A stretch of 64,000 nt of DNA, taken from positions 372,001 through 436,000 of the forward strand of contig JANEZZ010000987.1 of assembly GCA_026122225.1 (NCBI GenBank), in the 5' to 3' direction. This document shows positions 20,944 to 31,891 of the stretch, piece after piece. Under the pieces are notes generated by a model. That model was not told where the DNA came from, searched no databases, and saw nothing but the letters and a program-made list of their open reading frames with translations. The translations under genes were made by a program, and so were the position numbers. The stretch is from Heloderma charlesbogerti (lineage: Eukaryota; Chordata; Lepidosauria; Squamata; Helodermatidae). Numbering within the stretch: position 1 is the stretch's first letter; every line of letters begins with the position of its first letter.

Positions 20944-21469
20944 GAATAATGTTGGAAACCCAGACCTAGAGCCTCTACATCAGCAAATTCTTCCCAAAAT
21001 GGAGAGGCTGAGCGATGATATCCCTGGAGCCAATGTCTGTACTTAACTTGGGGAAAGCTGACTTATGGAACTCCATGCTACAAGGAAATAGCTGTGGCAA
21101 AGAATTTAGAATTTTCAAAGAGGGATTAGACAGCAATATAAAACGGTATCAGCTATTGCCAGCTGATTATGACAAACTCTGCTTCCATCTCATGGTTTTG
21201 TGACTGCTGGGCCTCAGTCATTTACAGCTCTTTCAAACAGGCCCTGGGGAGTAGAAAGTTTGAGAACCCCTGCAGTGAGGTGCTTGAATGGGAGCCACTA
21301 TCATATGTGAGCCAGTCCATTTATTTCCTATGCTTTAATTTAACTAGTGCCTCCTTGTTTTACATTCATATATATGCATGCATGAGATTATGTCCTTCTA
21401 TGTGCTTCAAAACAACAACCCCTGAGGCTGGCTAACAATAGTTAAAAACAATACAACACAACACAATTA

Positions 21470-21558
21470 GAGCTCTGATCCTATGCACACTTTGGAGTAA
21501 ACCCCATGAAACACAGAGATTTATTTCTAGGCCAAAAACATGCATAGCACTGGGCTGT
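21470..21558. repeat. Palindromic MITE, family A (diverged)
   Basis: CTGATCCTATGCACACTTTG and GGAGTAAACCCCAT on the left are answered by AAACATGCATAGCACTGGG on the right. Confidence 0.45.
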
Positions 21559-21580
21559 AGAAATGCAGAACAGCATAGCA

Positions 21581-21760
21581 AGAGCCAGTGTAGTTAGTGG
21601 CAAAAGCATCGTACTAGGAAGACCTGGGTTCGAATCCCAAGCTCACCAAAGAAGCACACTAGCCGATTACCCAATTTACCTTGCCTTGTGAGATAAAGGG
21701 GAGCGGGTATACATGCCACCCTGAGCTCCTTGTAGAAGAAACAGGATAATAAATGTTATA
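21581..21760 (+). mobile_element. Diverged tRNA/CORE-SINE (MIR-like)
   Basis: The head AGAGCCAGTGTAGTTAGTGG and the box B GGGTTCGAATCCC are well kept. The CORE part is reduced, and the tail ends CCACCCTGAGCTCCTTG and ATAATAAATGTTATA. Confidence 0.65.
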
Positions 21761-21774
21761 CATTCTAGAGCTGA

Positions 21775-22465
21775 AACTTCTCAGAAGATATTTTCTGAGA
21801 AAATTTGTGAGAATTGTTTTCACTTCCTCCCTTAAAAAGAGGGCATTTTGCAGAATATTCTCCAAATATTTCCTACTTCTTTTTTCTTTCTTGTGGCCAC
21901 CATTTTTTTTCTCCTCACAATGCTGCAGAACGATACTACGTCTGGGGGATTGGGGGGGGGTTCAAAATGGCAGCCAGACAGCCCACACAGTTGCTGCTGT
22001 GTTGCAGCAGCAACAACAAAAAACCATAAGGAAAAAGAAAGATGTCATGCTGCTGTCGTGAGCAGGTCTTCCCCCTAGAAACTGTTGAAGAATTTCTCCT
22101 CCCCTTAAAGAACAGTTGGTGAAATGGTACCCCAAATTTTGCTGCTTGCAAATAGGATGGAGAATTCTAGGGAGGCCAAATACAGTCAGCTCTAAAAACA
22201 GTGACAACAATAAATAACTATTACATAATCATAGTAACAACAGATAGCAATAAAGCATTAAGTAAAGTTTTCCAGTGTGCCTAGGCACCAACTGCTTTAT
22301 AGCAAATGGGAAAAATAAGTGAGTAGCTCATTTATTCACTATGCCAGTTTGCAAGGATGAGGGAAACACAGCAACTGGAAAATTATTTTGAGTATTATAA
22401 TTCTTCTGGGCATTCATTTAACTGTTTTATGTACTAGACATCCATATTTTGAATTGAGAGTTATA
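21775..22465. other. No gene recognised; pyrimidine tracts and TG/CAG-rich stretch
   Basis: Contains T-rich and poly-G tracts (21905-21912, 21953-21960) and a GTTGCTGCTG / CAGCAGCAACAAC segment at 21990-22020. No coding exon supported. Confidence 0.4.
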
Positions 22466-22560
22466 CAGCCTAATCCTAATCAAGTTGACCCAGAGGTACA
22501 ACCCAGAAATATGTCCCATTGCTTTTTCAATATTTAATGGAAATATAAATAGGATTGCAT
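22466..22560. repeat. Palindromic MITE, family A (diverged)
   Basis: CAGCCTAATCCTAATCAAGT at the left is answered by AAATAGGATTGCAT at the right, with a ATGTCCCATTG centre. Confidence 0.5.
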
Positions 22561-22564
22561 CAAC

Positions 22565-23265
22565 AACTCAATCTCAAAAGTAACTAAGGACATATTTGGA
22601 GACGTAGGCTCCAAGGAGCTATTTTAGGTGAGCCTGAAGTTTTATCAGCAACCCAGGAGGAGATTTTTTTTTTTCAAAAAACAAATTCCTTCAAACAACA
22701 GGCATCAATGCCAAATTACAAATTGTTTTTGAAACTTGCCTTAGTTTCAAAAATAGCTTGCCCCGTGGAGCACTAAAATGCTGCTCCCAGAAAAGAAGCC
22801 CAAATAATTCTCTTTTCAGTATACAGAACTAGTGGCAAAGTTCTTTGAATCCTGGCCATATATGGATAAAAGAGGAGAGAGTTGAGCTAATGGCATGACC
22901 CTGGCAGAAATAAGGAACTGTATGCGAAAGGATAACATCTGTACTAACAGAGGTTGAGGAGAGGAAATCACACAACACAGAAAATGCAAAAATGACTGAC
23001 ATGGCCCCAGCATCCCTAGGAAGCAGACACAGCCCACCAATGAGTCCTGGCAATGATGCCCACATCCACACAGAGAGAGAGCCAATGAACAGAGGATGAT
23101 GGGGACATGCTCCTAGTGCCCCACCCCCTGCATTGCAACGCACATCGCAAAGCACAATACCACAACACCCCCACTCCTCTGGTGATGAAGAAGGCTTACG
23201 TTGCTGCCTCCATTGCATCTAGTAGCTAGCCAGCTGAGTTATTCCATGTGGTTTGAAGTTTGGTA
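22565..23265. other. No recognisable feature
   Basis: Minus frames at 22816-23218 have no recognisable domain. Nothing else is seen. Confidence 0.4.
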
Positions 23266-23269
23266 ACAC

Positions 23270-24507
23270 CTACCTGAATGAAAGGGGTGTTAGAACCCAT
23301 GGAAACTCATGCGACCCGTTGGCAAGGCACTTCAAAGGTAAAGTCATGCGTCTCTGCAGTGACTTTATTGCTGCAGATCCAGTTGAGGTCTGCGCTGTCT
23401 GGTTTAGATCTGTGGGATCAGTGACTGCTTCTAAGGCTCAAGGATGTGGACAAGGTGCTTGTAGTGATTCAGCTGACCATGTACCCTTTCAATCCCTGCC
23501 CATTGTGGCTGGTTCAAACAAGCCAGGGAGGGTGCGGGGGGATGAGGGGTAGACTAAGTGGCTCGAGGTTATGCTTCCTTGCACGAGGGAGCTGTGCCTG
23601 TTACCCTTAGAGAGGAAGTCATGCATCCGGTCCTAAAAATGTCCACCTAGAGCCTTATGATAAGTACCAGACAGTATCAAACACCCTCTATCTGGGTGAG
23701 GTGCTTTAGAGGAGGGGTGGGGGTCTCATCTCCAGGCACTCAGGGAGAAAACAGGTTATCTAGACCCATTCCAAACTGATCACAGGCCTGGTTTTGAGAT
23801 GGGATCAGACTTGGTCACCCTGATGGATGACCTTTATGGGGGGGGGGAGAAGGAGAGTGCAACCCTGTTGATTCTCTTTGTTCTCCCAGATACCATCCAT
23901 GATGTTATCCTCCTGAAATAGCTCTGTGAGTTCAGGCACAGTGGTCCCACTCTTACCTGAAAGGCCACTGTCAGTTGCATTGGGTGACTGTACGTCCGCC
24001 TCCTGTATGGCATTTGCGATGGGGAGTGACACAGAATACCGTCTTGTCCCCAATGCTGTTAAATATATGTATGAAGCCTTTTGGGTTGTCAATGGGAAAT
24101 CTGGGACATGGTGCTATCAGTATGCTGATTACATCATGCTGTATTTCTCTATGACATCCCAGTGTGGCATGATTGTCAACATGGGTGGGGCATTTGTTCT
24201 TTGTTTCTCCCCTTCTCGACTGAAGATAATAGAAAGGAAATTCTTTGCACCAGGTCCAGGGTTGGTGTAAAGTCGTACTGTCAACGCTGACTCCTCTCCT
24301 GTGCTGTCCTTGTCCCACTCATGACTTTACCCTGGTTGGGGTGTTTGGCCAGTGTATCTTTGCGAGTGGAATGGTTTCACCAGTGGAGTGTTCCACCAGT
24401 GTATCTGGGCACTTCTGCCAACATATCTGTCATGGCAGTGATGTAACTGGGCTTCTGCCAAACCCTGTAGTCCCTCATCCAGTAAAATGTTCAATTGTGT
24501 TCTAACA
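23270..24507 (+). pseudogene. L2-like LINE ORF2 remnant (reverse transcriptase)
   Basis: Disrupted L2-type reverse transcriptase. About 23640-23760 reads, across frame changes, words close to YQTVSNTLYLGEVL and then LDP-like and FRPG-like regions. The plus frame 23926-24270 carries VALGDCTSAS, then CYQYADYIMLYFS, and RLKIIERKFFAPGPGL. The catalytic YADD motif is YADY (24121-24132). Stops and frameshifts lie between the segments. There is no endonuclease or intact 3' tail; a family-A palindrome follows directly. Confidence 0.75.
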
Positions 24508-24597
24508 GTGAAATTTTATACTTGTTTACTTGGAAACAAGTTCCACTGTGTTCAGTGGAGCTTAATGCCCAGTGAGTGTGTTTAGAACTGCAGCCTA
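24508..24597. repeat. Palindromic MITE, family A (diverged)
   Basis: TTGTTTACTTGGAAACAAGT, CCACTGTGTTCAGTGGAGCT and AGTGTGTTTAGAACTGCAGC follow the family-A order. Confidence 0.55.
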
Positions 24598-24647
24598 AAT
24601 CACTGACAAGTCTTGGCCAGACATAGATATCGATATCGATAAGTGCT

Positions 24648-25147
24648 GTGCCGAATCCTGCCCCCTATTTTCATGAACTTTTTCTCCCCCTGCAAAACAG
24701 GCATTGTTTTTTCTGCCTCTTTCACAGGGAGGAGCAGAATTTCAGAGATTTTTCTCCTTGGGGAGGGGGTCAGGGTTTCCATATAGCTTTTTTTAAGTGT
24801 ATGCAATTCTTGAGGGGTCTTCTTTCTTTTGTTTTATTTTTAAACACACCCTGTACTTGCAGGAGCCCAGGACTCTTCTCCAGCCGGGAGTTCTTCCTGA
24901 ATGCCTATTGAAGAGGGAGAGGTCACTGGGCTGGAGAAGAGTCCTGGGTTCCTGCAAATGCAGGGGTTGTTTAAAAAAAATACAGAAAGAAGATCCCTCA
25001 AGAATTGCCTCCACTTAAAAAGTTATATGGAAACCTTGTCCCCCTCTCCAAGGAGAAAATTCTCTGAAATTCTTACCTCTCCCAGTCTCTTTCGCCAGAG
25101 TTATTGTTTTGCCCCCACCCCCTGATGAAATGCCAAAAATGGAAGAA
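24648..25147. repeat. Long fold-back (inverted repeat) element, arms ~245 bp
   Basis: The left arm (about 24648-24896) and the right arm (about 24899-25147) are imperfect reverse complements. Shared words include CAGGAGCCCAGGACTCTTCT / GAAGAGTCCTGGGTTCCTGC, GCAATTCTTGAGG / CCTCAAGAATTGC, TTTCCATATAGCTTTTT / AAAAAGTTATATGGAAA and GAATTTCAGAGA / TCTCTGAAATTC. The plus frame 24797-25018 and the minus frame 24793-25014 encode nearly the same peptide, which is a direct sign of the palindrome. There is no coding potential. A TA-rich tract follows at 25167-25184. Confidence 0.85.
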
Positions 25148-25189
25148 TCAAATTTTTTTTGCACAGAATATATATATATATATAATAGA

Positions 25190-25690
25190 ATTATGCATTT
25201 GTCATAAATGACTAATTGGTACTGACTCATGCAATTATTTTGAATAATGCCACCACTGTTATAATTTCGCCCCTCTCAACTAATGAGATTCCCGTGGAGA
25301 GGGCTATTGTGAAATGAGCTGATTGGAAATGCTCCTTTCTTGCAACAAAAATTGCACCCCTTCTTATTCTCGTCAAGCTCTCCCACTTGCTCTAATGAAT
25401 TGCAAGGTTGTCAGCTGTACCTGGAACTAGTTTCTCAACCAGGAGAGCACTTTACCTCAGTTGCTTATTTTAGCCATATAATTAAAACTGAGTCATTTGT
25501 CTTCTGTCCATTCTTTGGCTAAATTTACACTTGCAGGTGGTATTATTTCCACAGCAGCCACCACCATCACCAATCTGCTTCTTTTGATGATGTTTTTACA
25601 GCATTCCGAGAAACAGAGTGTTGAACAATGATTAGCCATAAGGATATTGAGTGGTTAAAAACAGCCATGCAATCCTGACGTGGGATTAGT
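25190..25690. other. No recognisable feature
   Basis: AT-rich unique-looking DNA. Confidence 0.4.
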
Positions 25691-25691
25691 A

Positions 25692-26135
25692 TCATCTGTG
25701 TACTGTAACCTGTAAAGTACACTGTTTACTGCCTCCCTTGATATAGCAGACCAGAAAGACATGTCTAGTTATTGGATCATCTTCTGAGGCTGTTCTCCAG
25801 GTGCCTCTGCTATCCCAGATAAGGCAGCTGGCAACTGGGAGCAGGGCCTTTTGGATTGTGGCACCCTGTCTTTGGGATGCTGTCTCCCATGAGATGTGCC
25901 TGGCACTGATTTTTTTTTTCAGCACAAGTAAATACCTTTTTTTATTTGCTTAGGCCTATTAGATCTTTAAAATCTTTTAGCTCGGGTTTCTGTGCTGTGA
26001 AGATGTTGTTCCTCTACTGTTTTAACATCCTTTAAAAAAAGAAAAAGGTTAATTTTAAACCACCCTGTGAGTTCTTCAGAACTGTTGGACAGCATATCCC
26101 AAATATGTTAAACATAATAATAAATAAATTGTATT
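25692..26135 (+). mobile_element. L2-like LINE 3' end with ORF2 C-terminus
   Basis: GGGAGCAGGGCCTTTTGGAT then TGTGGCACCCTGTCTTTGGG reads as GSRAFWIVAPCLWDAV, matching the L2 ORF2 C-terminal region. A degraded UTR follows, ending AATAATAAATAAATTG. Confidence 0.7.
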
Positions 26136-26139
26136 TTCT

Positions 26140-26585
26140 ATTATGATGTCAGTTTGAGGATTCTTGGAATCAGTTACGGAATAGCAGAGAATGTCAGCTT
26201 TGTAATACCATAAGCTGATAGGTTGGCACTTATTTCTCTCACAAAACACCCTCTCTGGAGAGCTCTGCCAAGAGACATCTTTGATTATTTTCCAGTGACA
26301 GGTAAGGACTCACCTTTCTCTCAAGTTTCCCTAGTTACCGATTGATTCGAGTGTATGTTGCTGCAGCTAAAACAGCAGCGAAAAACATCTAAAATAGCAG
26401 CAGCAATAACAATTATGAAATAGGCATCCATTCATTTAAAAGCAGACTGGAACATCCAAGTATCAAGGGCCCAGTTTAAAAAATAGTCGGGAAGGGAGCC
26501 ACACATACTGTACATCCCTTGTGGCATTCCACAAGGATGGGGCCACTACAGAAAAGCTCCTATCTGATAGGCCTGCCAAGCTAAG
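26140..26585. other. No recognisable feature
   Basis: Unique-looking sequence; the GCAGCAGCAATAACAAT stretch near 26395 is low complexity. Confidence 0.4.
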
Positions 26586-26586
26586 C

Positions 26587-26800
26587 TGGTGTGGTGTAGT
26601 GGCTAGAGTGCTGGACTAGGAGTCAGGAGATCCGGGTTCTAGTCCCCACTCATCCATGAAGCTCCCTGGGTGACTTTGGGCCAGTCACAAAATCTCAGCC
26701 CAACCTACCTCACAGGGTTGAGGAGGATTGTGTATGCCACCTTGGATTCCTTAAGGATGAAAAAGGTGGGATATAAATGTCATTAAATAAATAAATAATA
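26587..26800 (+). mobile_element. tRNA/CORE-SINE (MIR-like)
   Basis: The tRNA head is GGTGTGGTGTAGTGGCTAGA with box B GGTTCTAGTCC. The CORE segment GGGTGACTTTGGGCCAGTCA is followed by CCCAACCTACCTCACAGGGT and the 3' module CCACCTTGGATTCC...GGATATAAATG, ending (AAAT)n. Confidence 0.85.
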
Positions 26801-26941
26801 GATCTCATGTGAGCAGGGCTTCCACAACCTATCTTAAGGCTTGGGGGATTTGTTTTTACTGGACCACACAATAGTTTCACACTCCCAAGTAAGCTTTGGA
26901 CCTTCACTTCTGAAACAGCACCCTCCCATGCTGGGAGGTTG

Positions 26942-26954
26942 GCGGGGGGGGGGG
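26942..26954. repeat. Poly-G tract
   Basis: A short homopolymer, a likely slippage site. Confidence 0.8.
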
Positions 26955-27173
26955 GCTCAAAAGTAATTTCTGATACAGCATGTGAAGGTCCACTCTGCCG
27001 AATTTTTGCCATTCATGTTAGCTGCAGCATGTCTTGAGTTTTTCAAGTGCTGGATATACTATCTAAGGATATCACAGTAGAATAGTGCTGGTGGAGAAGT
27101 TGACCCATCATAGCAGGTTTGTTAGAGGACTAGCAAAGCAAGATCAATTTATAGAAACATTGGGTTGTACATT

Positions 27174-27250
27174 CCAATATTAGTCAGACTTAAGCCCCAT
27201 TCATTTCGATGGGTCTAATCTAAGTAGGATTAATATTAGATACAACCCAT
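27174..27250. repeat. Palindromic MITE-like element (AAGCCCCATTCATTTCGATG type)
   Basis: CAATATTAGTCAGACTTAAG is answered by CTAAGTAGGATTAATATTAG around a CCATTCATTTCGATGGG centre. Related to 15592-15772, 42440-42540 and 48428-48483. Confidence 0.6.
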
Positions 27251-27472
27251 GGTTCCCATACTTGTCTTATATAAGGAAAGGGACAAATGGTCTTCATCCT
27301 CCAGATTCTCAAACGTCTTTTTGGAGAGATACATTTACCTGAACAAAATTTGTACTTGCACTTCATTTAAAAAACAGCAAAACTTTACAATTTTTGCTGT
27401 ACAAAGCTGACATTAACTGCCGTATGTCAATGTTATTCTGTTAATTGTACTGTTTCTTTTCTATATTATCAT

Positions 27473-28265
27473 TAGGGATGTTAGAGAATTCCTCCACGGA
27501 TCCCAGGGAAGCCAAATTCCAGTGAATTTGGCCCCCCAGAATCCGTGGTGGAATGGAGCAACCCGCCCCACCACCCCGCAAAAGCCCCGCGAAACAGAGC
27601 CTACCTGGCTGCGGCTCCGGCAGCAGCTGTGGCGGCGGTGGTGGCAGCAGCTCCAGCCGCTGCCGGGCTGCAGCGGCAAATGGCGGCCACTACGCCGGCC
27701 GCCATTTGCGTCCCTGGCAAGCTGTGATAGGCTACGTAAGTATCTATGTAGCCTATCACAGCTCAGGGCAGGGACGCAAATGGCGTAGCCACCACCATTT
27801 GCATCCGTGTCATTAGCCGTGATAGGCTACGTATATATTTATGTAGCCTATCACGGCAAAAAACAGGGGCACAAATGGCGTAGTGGCAGCCGTTTGCGCC
27901 CCTGTCTTTTGCCATGATAGGCTATGTAAATATAAACATAGCCTATCACGGCAATAGGAAGGAACGAAAATGGCGGCCGCCGTAGCCGCTGCCGTTTGCG
28001 TCTGTGTCTTTAGCTGTGATAGGCTATGTATATATTCACGTAGCCTATCATGGCTAAAGACACGGACGCAAATGACAGCTGCCATTTGCGTCCCTGTGCA
28101 GCCCAGCGGCCAGATGTCCGGCTGTGGGCGGCCCCAGCTGGTGGCTTTGCGGAGTTGCCACGGAGCGGAGCCGGCCAGGGAGGATTCCGGGGAGAGGGAC
28201 TGAGCGCCTCCCCCCCACCGCGGATTGCCCAGCACGGAGCCAGGTAGGTGTTTCGTACATCCCTA
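27473..28265. mobile_element. hAT-like non-autonomous element with internal array of four hairpins
   Basis: The ends TAGGGATGT (27473) and ACATCCCTA (28265) are inverted repeats, and ATTATCAT is duplicated exactly on both sides (27465-27472 and 28266-28273). The YAGGG-type end and 8-bp duplication fit the hAT superfamily. The interior is GC-rich and holds four hairpins built on GATAGGCTACGTA / TACGTAGCCTATC, with centres near 27741, 27836, 27932 and 28032. Each is flanked by CATTTGCGTCCCTG-type arms. There is no transposase frame; the open frames here are alanine/serine-rich compositional artefacts. A second copy is at 34983-35613. Confidence 0.85.
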
Positions 28266-28369
28266 ATTATCATTTGCAAAATTAATTTTTAAAAAGAAAG
28301 AAAAGAAAGCTAAGCAATAAAAAAAGTTTTAAAATCTCACTAGCTTTTTGGATTCTGGTCATAGTGTGC

Positions 28370-28440
28370 AGCTCAGTCCTGTGCACGGTTACTTGAAAGT
28401 AAGTCCTGCTGGATCCAATGAGATTTAGGGCACAAACCTA
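28370..28440. repeat. Palindromic MITE, family A (diverged)
   Basis: CAGCTCAGTCCTGTGCACGG and TTACTTGAAAGTAAGTCCTG match the left arm and centre. The right end merges with the next repeat (GGGCACAAACCTATG). Confidence 0.5.
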
Positions 28441-28855
28441 TGTGGATAGGTGGCCGCCTCCGAACTCAGAGGTGACCACCTATCCAACACAGGGCAGGAG
28501 AAGCACGGAGGGAAATGTTCCCACCGCACTTCTCTTGCCCTGCATTTGCGGCTAGGCTAGACAACCAATTTCGGCTGTCTAGCCACGGGAAGGCGGAGCA
28601 GGGGAGGAGGCTGCCGGACGACACATACGATGTGTTGTACTGGCATTTCTGCCTTCCCCGCCCCGGAATGCCCCCTGGAACGCCCCATTCTGGCTGTTCC
28701 ACACTCCTCTTCGGAGGCAGTGTGTGGGGGGGGGGGGAGGTCGGTTTTCCAGGAACCAGCCTTGGAACGCGGGCTCTGAGGTCGGTTCCCGGAAAACCAG
28801 ATATTCTATGGCCATCTAGCTGCTGACTAGTGGCCATAGGATTGCTCTCTTACAC
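28430..28855 (+). mobile_element. DNA-transposon-like repeat with CAATCC-type ends, internal fold-backs
   Basis: The right end GGCCATAGGATTGCTCTC mirrors the left-end word of the copy at 2908. Two internal hairpins are visible: GGATAGGTGGCC...GGTGACCACCTATCC at 28445-28476, and GGTCGGTTTTCCAGGAACC with GGTCGGTTCCCGGAAAACC at 28739-28800. The ordered blocks GGGCAGGAGAAGCACGGAGG and TTTCGGCTGTCTAGCC are shared with 2908-3335. A poly-G tract lies at 28724-28737. Confidence 0.55.
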
Positions 28856-28942
28856 TTCAATCCTATGCATGTTTACTCAGAAGTAAGTCCCGCTGTGTCC
28901 AATTGGTTTTACTCTCTAGGAAGTGTGTTTAGGATTGCAACC
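28854..28942. repeat. Palindromic MITE, family A (good copy)
   Basis: The left arm is CAATCCTATGCATGTTTACT followed by CAGAAGTAAGTCCC. The right arm ends GTGTGTTTAGGATTGCAAC. Confidence 0.75.
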
Positions 28943-28976
28943 TTAATCTTGAATGAGTACACATTTGCAGACTTAT

Positions 28977-29068
28977 AGCACACTCCTAAGCATGTTTACT
29001 CAGAAACAAGTCCCTTTAAACACAGTGAGGCTTACTTCTGAGTAAAGATGCATACAAATGTATAGCAC
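28977..29068. repeat. Palindromic MITE, family A
   Basis: TAGCACACTCCTAAGCATGT then TTACTCAGAAACAAGTCCC on the left is answered by GGCTTACTTCTGAGTAAAGA and ATGCATACAAATG on the right. It lies only 34 bases from the preceding copy. Confidence 0.7.
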
Positions 29069-29069
29069 T

Positions 29070-31086
29070 CAGGGTTGTTATGCTTTTTGTCATGTTAATA
29101 TGCTTTTAATGTTGCAGGTTGCCTTGAGAACAGGCATATTAATAATATTAATAATAGTTCTGAATTAATGTGGGGGGAAAGCATGAACATTCTTTCTGTA
29201 TATCCATAGCCTTAGTTTGGTTCCTACAGTTTATTCCTAAACTTCAGTTTTGCTTTAATAAAAAGCAACTGATGAAATACGTATCCAGGAGAAACAACAG
29301 CATTATCTTAATCACATGGTTGTCCCAGAAGACTTGATTACTGCCTCTAAAAGACACTTTTCCTCTCCCTGGAGACAGAGATTTAGAAGAACAACAGCAA
29401 TGTGAATAGGAAGTTGGTTGGTTTTAAAAGAGGATTGTTCTTTCAGGCTCTCTAAATCAACCTGAGGGCTATAAGTGATCTGGAGGTGCTGGACACTTCC
29501 TAAACAAGGGGATATTCCCAGAGGCCAAAGGGCAGCTGTTCTGCTTTTATAGTGTTCTACATCAGTAACAGAGAATGGAAAAGAATGGAAAAATATCCCA
29601 TTACATAGCTTGAAATCCTGTGAGGAGCATTAAAACAATGACCTCACCATTCTTCTGGAAGGCTCTTCTGCACGTCTGTTGGGAACAATCCACAAAAAGA
29701 AATCTGAGTCTCCAAACAGAATTCTAGTGAGTTTAGAAGTCTCCAGTATGGTATCAATTAACTAGTATATTGACAGATTTGGGTCCTCTTACTGTTTCAT
29801 AAAGGAAGCAAATTAAACAGAGGAAATAAGCTCCAGTCCTGGGTGGGGTGGGGGAGGAAATACTTTAATTTACAGCTACTAAAATATTCAGAGTTTTAAA
29901 AAGCCTCAGCTTGTAGCTCAACATGGTAACAAGGTTATATAGAAAATAAAAGCTGCTATATTACCAAGGCACAACAGTAAGAGTGAGGGCAAAGACTGAA
30001 CCTTCTGCTCTGCTTCTTTTATGGCTTTAAGACCTAGGCTTATCGAGTTTTTGTCAAAGTTCTTTTTAATATATTCCTAAAGTCAGATGAGTAGCCTTGG
30101 TCTAATGCTCCCCTGGATACAGCAAGTGACTTCTTTCAATTATCCCATGTATTATCCCAGCGTTAACACAAACCCATCCCATTTAACTGTTGAGGATAAA
30201 TTTACAGTGACCTGGCCATCTTGTCCTGCTGTGTTTGATGGAGTAAAGAGGAAGTGGAAGTAACATAAAGATCAAGACAACAGGTTCTACCGTTTTGAAA
30301 TGTTAGATGTTTGAAAACATTCTTAGAGGCTGCAGGTGGAAGATACCACCCAGACAAATTTAGATGGAATGGAGTAAACAAGTGAGCAAGTGAGAAAGAT
30401 CTATGGCCTTCAAAGACTAGTTGGTTCTAACATCCAACAATGGGGCCAAATTATTGGCTTTTCATGGTTCAGAAGATGCCCCAGGCACAAGCGACCTCAA
30501 CGTACTGAAGAATGGCTAGTATCATCCATAAGTCACAGGAAGGGGAACTACAGACTTGGACAAAACTTATAGGCTACTTCAAACTTCCATGTTCCATTTT
30601 TTCCACTATGATATTCACTTTGGATCTTCCTTTTGCATCTACTCATTGCTCTCTGAAACTGCTTGTGGATCAAGATTTTAAAGGTAAGTTCAAAGCTGAG
30701 TATGTTTCCAAGGCGTGATTCAAGCAAAGTCAATCACTTTTAAATCCACATGTACATTAACAGGAGGGATTTAACCATGTGTATGAATCTTCCGTTGAAA
30801 TCAGTGTGATGGAGGGGGGAGGTCTTTGCTTGACACTCAAAGGACATTACAGTAGGTATTAAGACGACCTCTCTGTGGAGGAGTTGGGGTATGACCACTG
30901 AAAGGGCCCTTTTGCTTGTAGGAATGAGAGTGGCTTATGCCATACTCTGGAGATGTTGCTAGGCTGCCAGTATGTGAGACCAGAAATATTGTGATGGTCC
31001 TTCATTAGAAAAATAGTAGGGAACATTTCCCCCAACTATAAAGACTGTCCAGCAAAGGAAGAAGCTAGCCGTCCATTCCAATGGCC
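29070..31086. other. No gene recognised
   Basis: About 2 kb of unique-looking sequence. An L2-like tail trace is possible at 29105-29155 (GTTGCCTTGAGAACAGGC). Short frames near 30390-30733 have no recognisable domain and no clear splice context. Confidence 0.45.
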
Positions 31087-31091
31087 ACTAG

Positions 31092-31642
31092 TGTCAGGAT
31101 TGATTCTGAGCGCAGGGAGATAGTTAGCAGCTCAGATTCAGAAGAGGAACAGCCAGAACTGGGGGAGGCATTTTCCCAAGACAGTTCAGAGATGGGTAGG
31201 TGTGCTTCTCAGGTGACTAACTACCAGATGGCCAGGCCAGAAGCCCCCGCCCCTTGCCCCCCTCTGTGAGAAGCCGGGAGAAGGACAAGGAGGAGGAGGA
31301 GAGTGGGGACTGTGACCTAAGAGATGCTAGACTACGGCACAGAGCTAAGAGGGAAACGTCAGGGGCAGAGCTCAGATGGTTGACACGGTTAGCGATGCGT
31401 GAGAGGTGACATAGGAAAGCATCACTGGAAGGGCAGGACATCCCTCCCTAAGTTAGTCAGGCCAGCAAGCCTCACTTCAAACTGTAGGCAATGTCTTTGA
31501 ATCCCCTGGAGGCATTCCTTTGTAGCCTGAGAGTCTTTGAGGATTTGCATCTGTAATGAACCTGTTGATAAGGAATTAAAGGCCTGAGACTGAAGCCTCT
31601 CTATTTGAGCGCATAAAGAGGGGGCCCAAGGGAAACGTGACA
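31092..31642 (+). mobile_element. Solo LTR (copy 1) with 5-bp target duplication
   Basis: The element starts TGTCAGGATTG and ends CGTGACA, so it has TG...CA ends. It is flanked by ACTAG on both sides (31087-31091 and 31643-31647). An AATTAAA-type poly(A) signal lies at about 31573. A related LTR lies inverted at 32125-32704; shared blocks include CAGCCAGAACTGGGGGAGGC. No internal gag-pol, primer-binding site or second LTR adjoins it, so it is a solo LTR from recombination. Gypsy/Ty3 versus endogenous-retrovirus origin cannot be decided from the LTR alone. Confidence 0.85.
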
Positions 31643-31891
31643 ACTAGTTTAGATGGCTTTTCAAAACGCCATCTAAATTTTCTGTTAATTCATGGAAGAT
31701 ATAAGTTCAACAGCTACTAGATGTGCTAGCAGTATGGAACCGTGATGCTCAGAAGGAGTATCTGTCTAACAACAAGATGGTGGAGGCAAAAAACAGAGAA
31801 TGGCCATCGATTTTTATGCCCTGGCCATGGGTAAACTCAGACACACCTGGCTTGTTGATGTTGAAAAGAAAATGTTCAGCTTTGTATAAGA

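Larger units (their letters stand above)
19908..21272. mobile_element. Candidate hAT (Charlie-like) non-autonomous element with nested SINE
   Basis: CAGTGTTTCTCAAACTG at the left and AGTTTGAGAACCCCTG at the right form terminal inverted repeats of the kind common in Charlie-type hAT elements. The flanking 8-mers CCCTAAGG and CAGTGAGG match at only 5 positions, so a target duplication is weak support. The interior has no transposase frame and contains a 5S SINE and a GATA microsatellite. The two ends could instead belong to two separate fragments. Confidence 0.4.

Noticed and set aside
27700..28080. CRISPR array
   Set aside because: The ~95-bp periodic units are palindromic hairpins inside a transposon in vertebrate DNA; there is no repeat-spacer structure with unique spacers and no cas genes.
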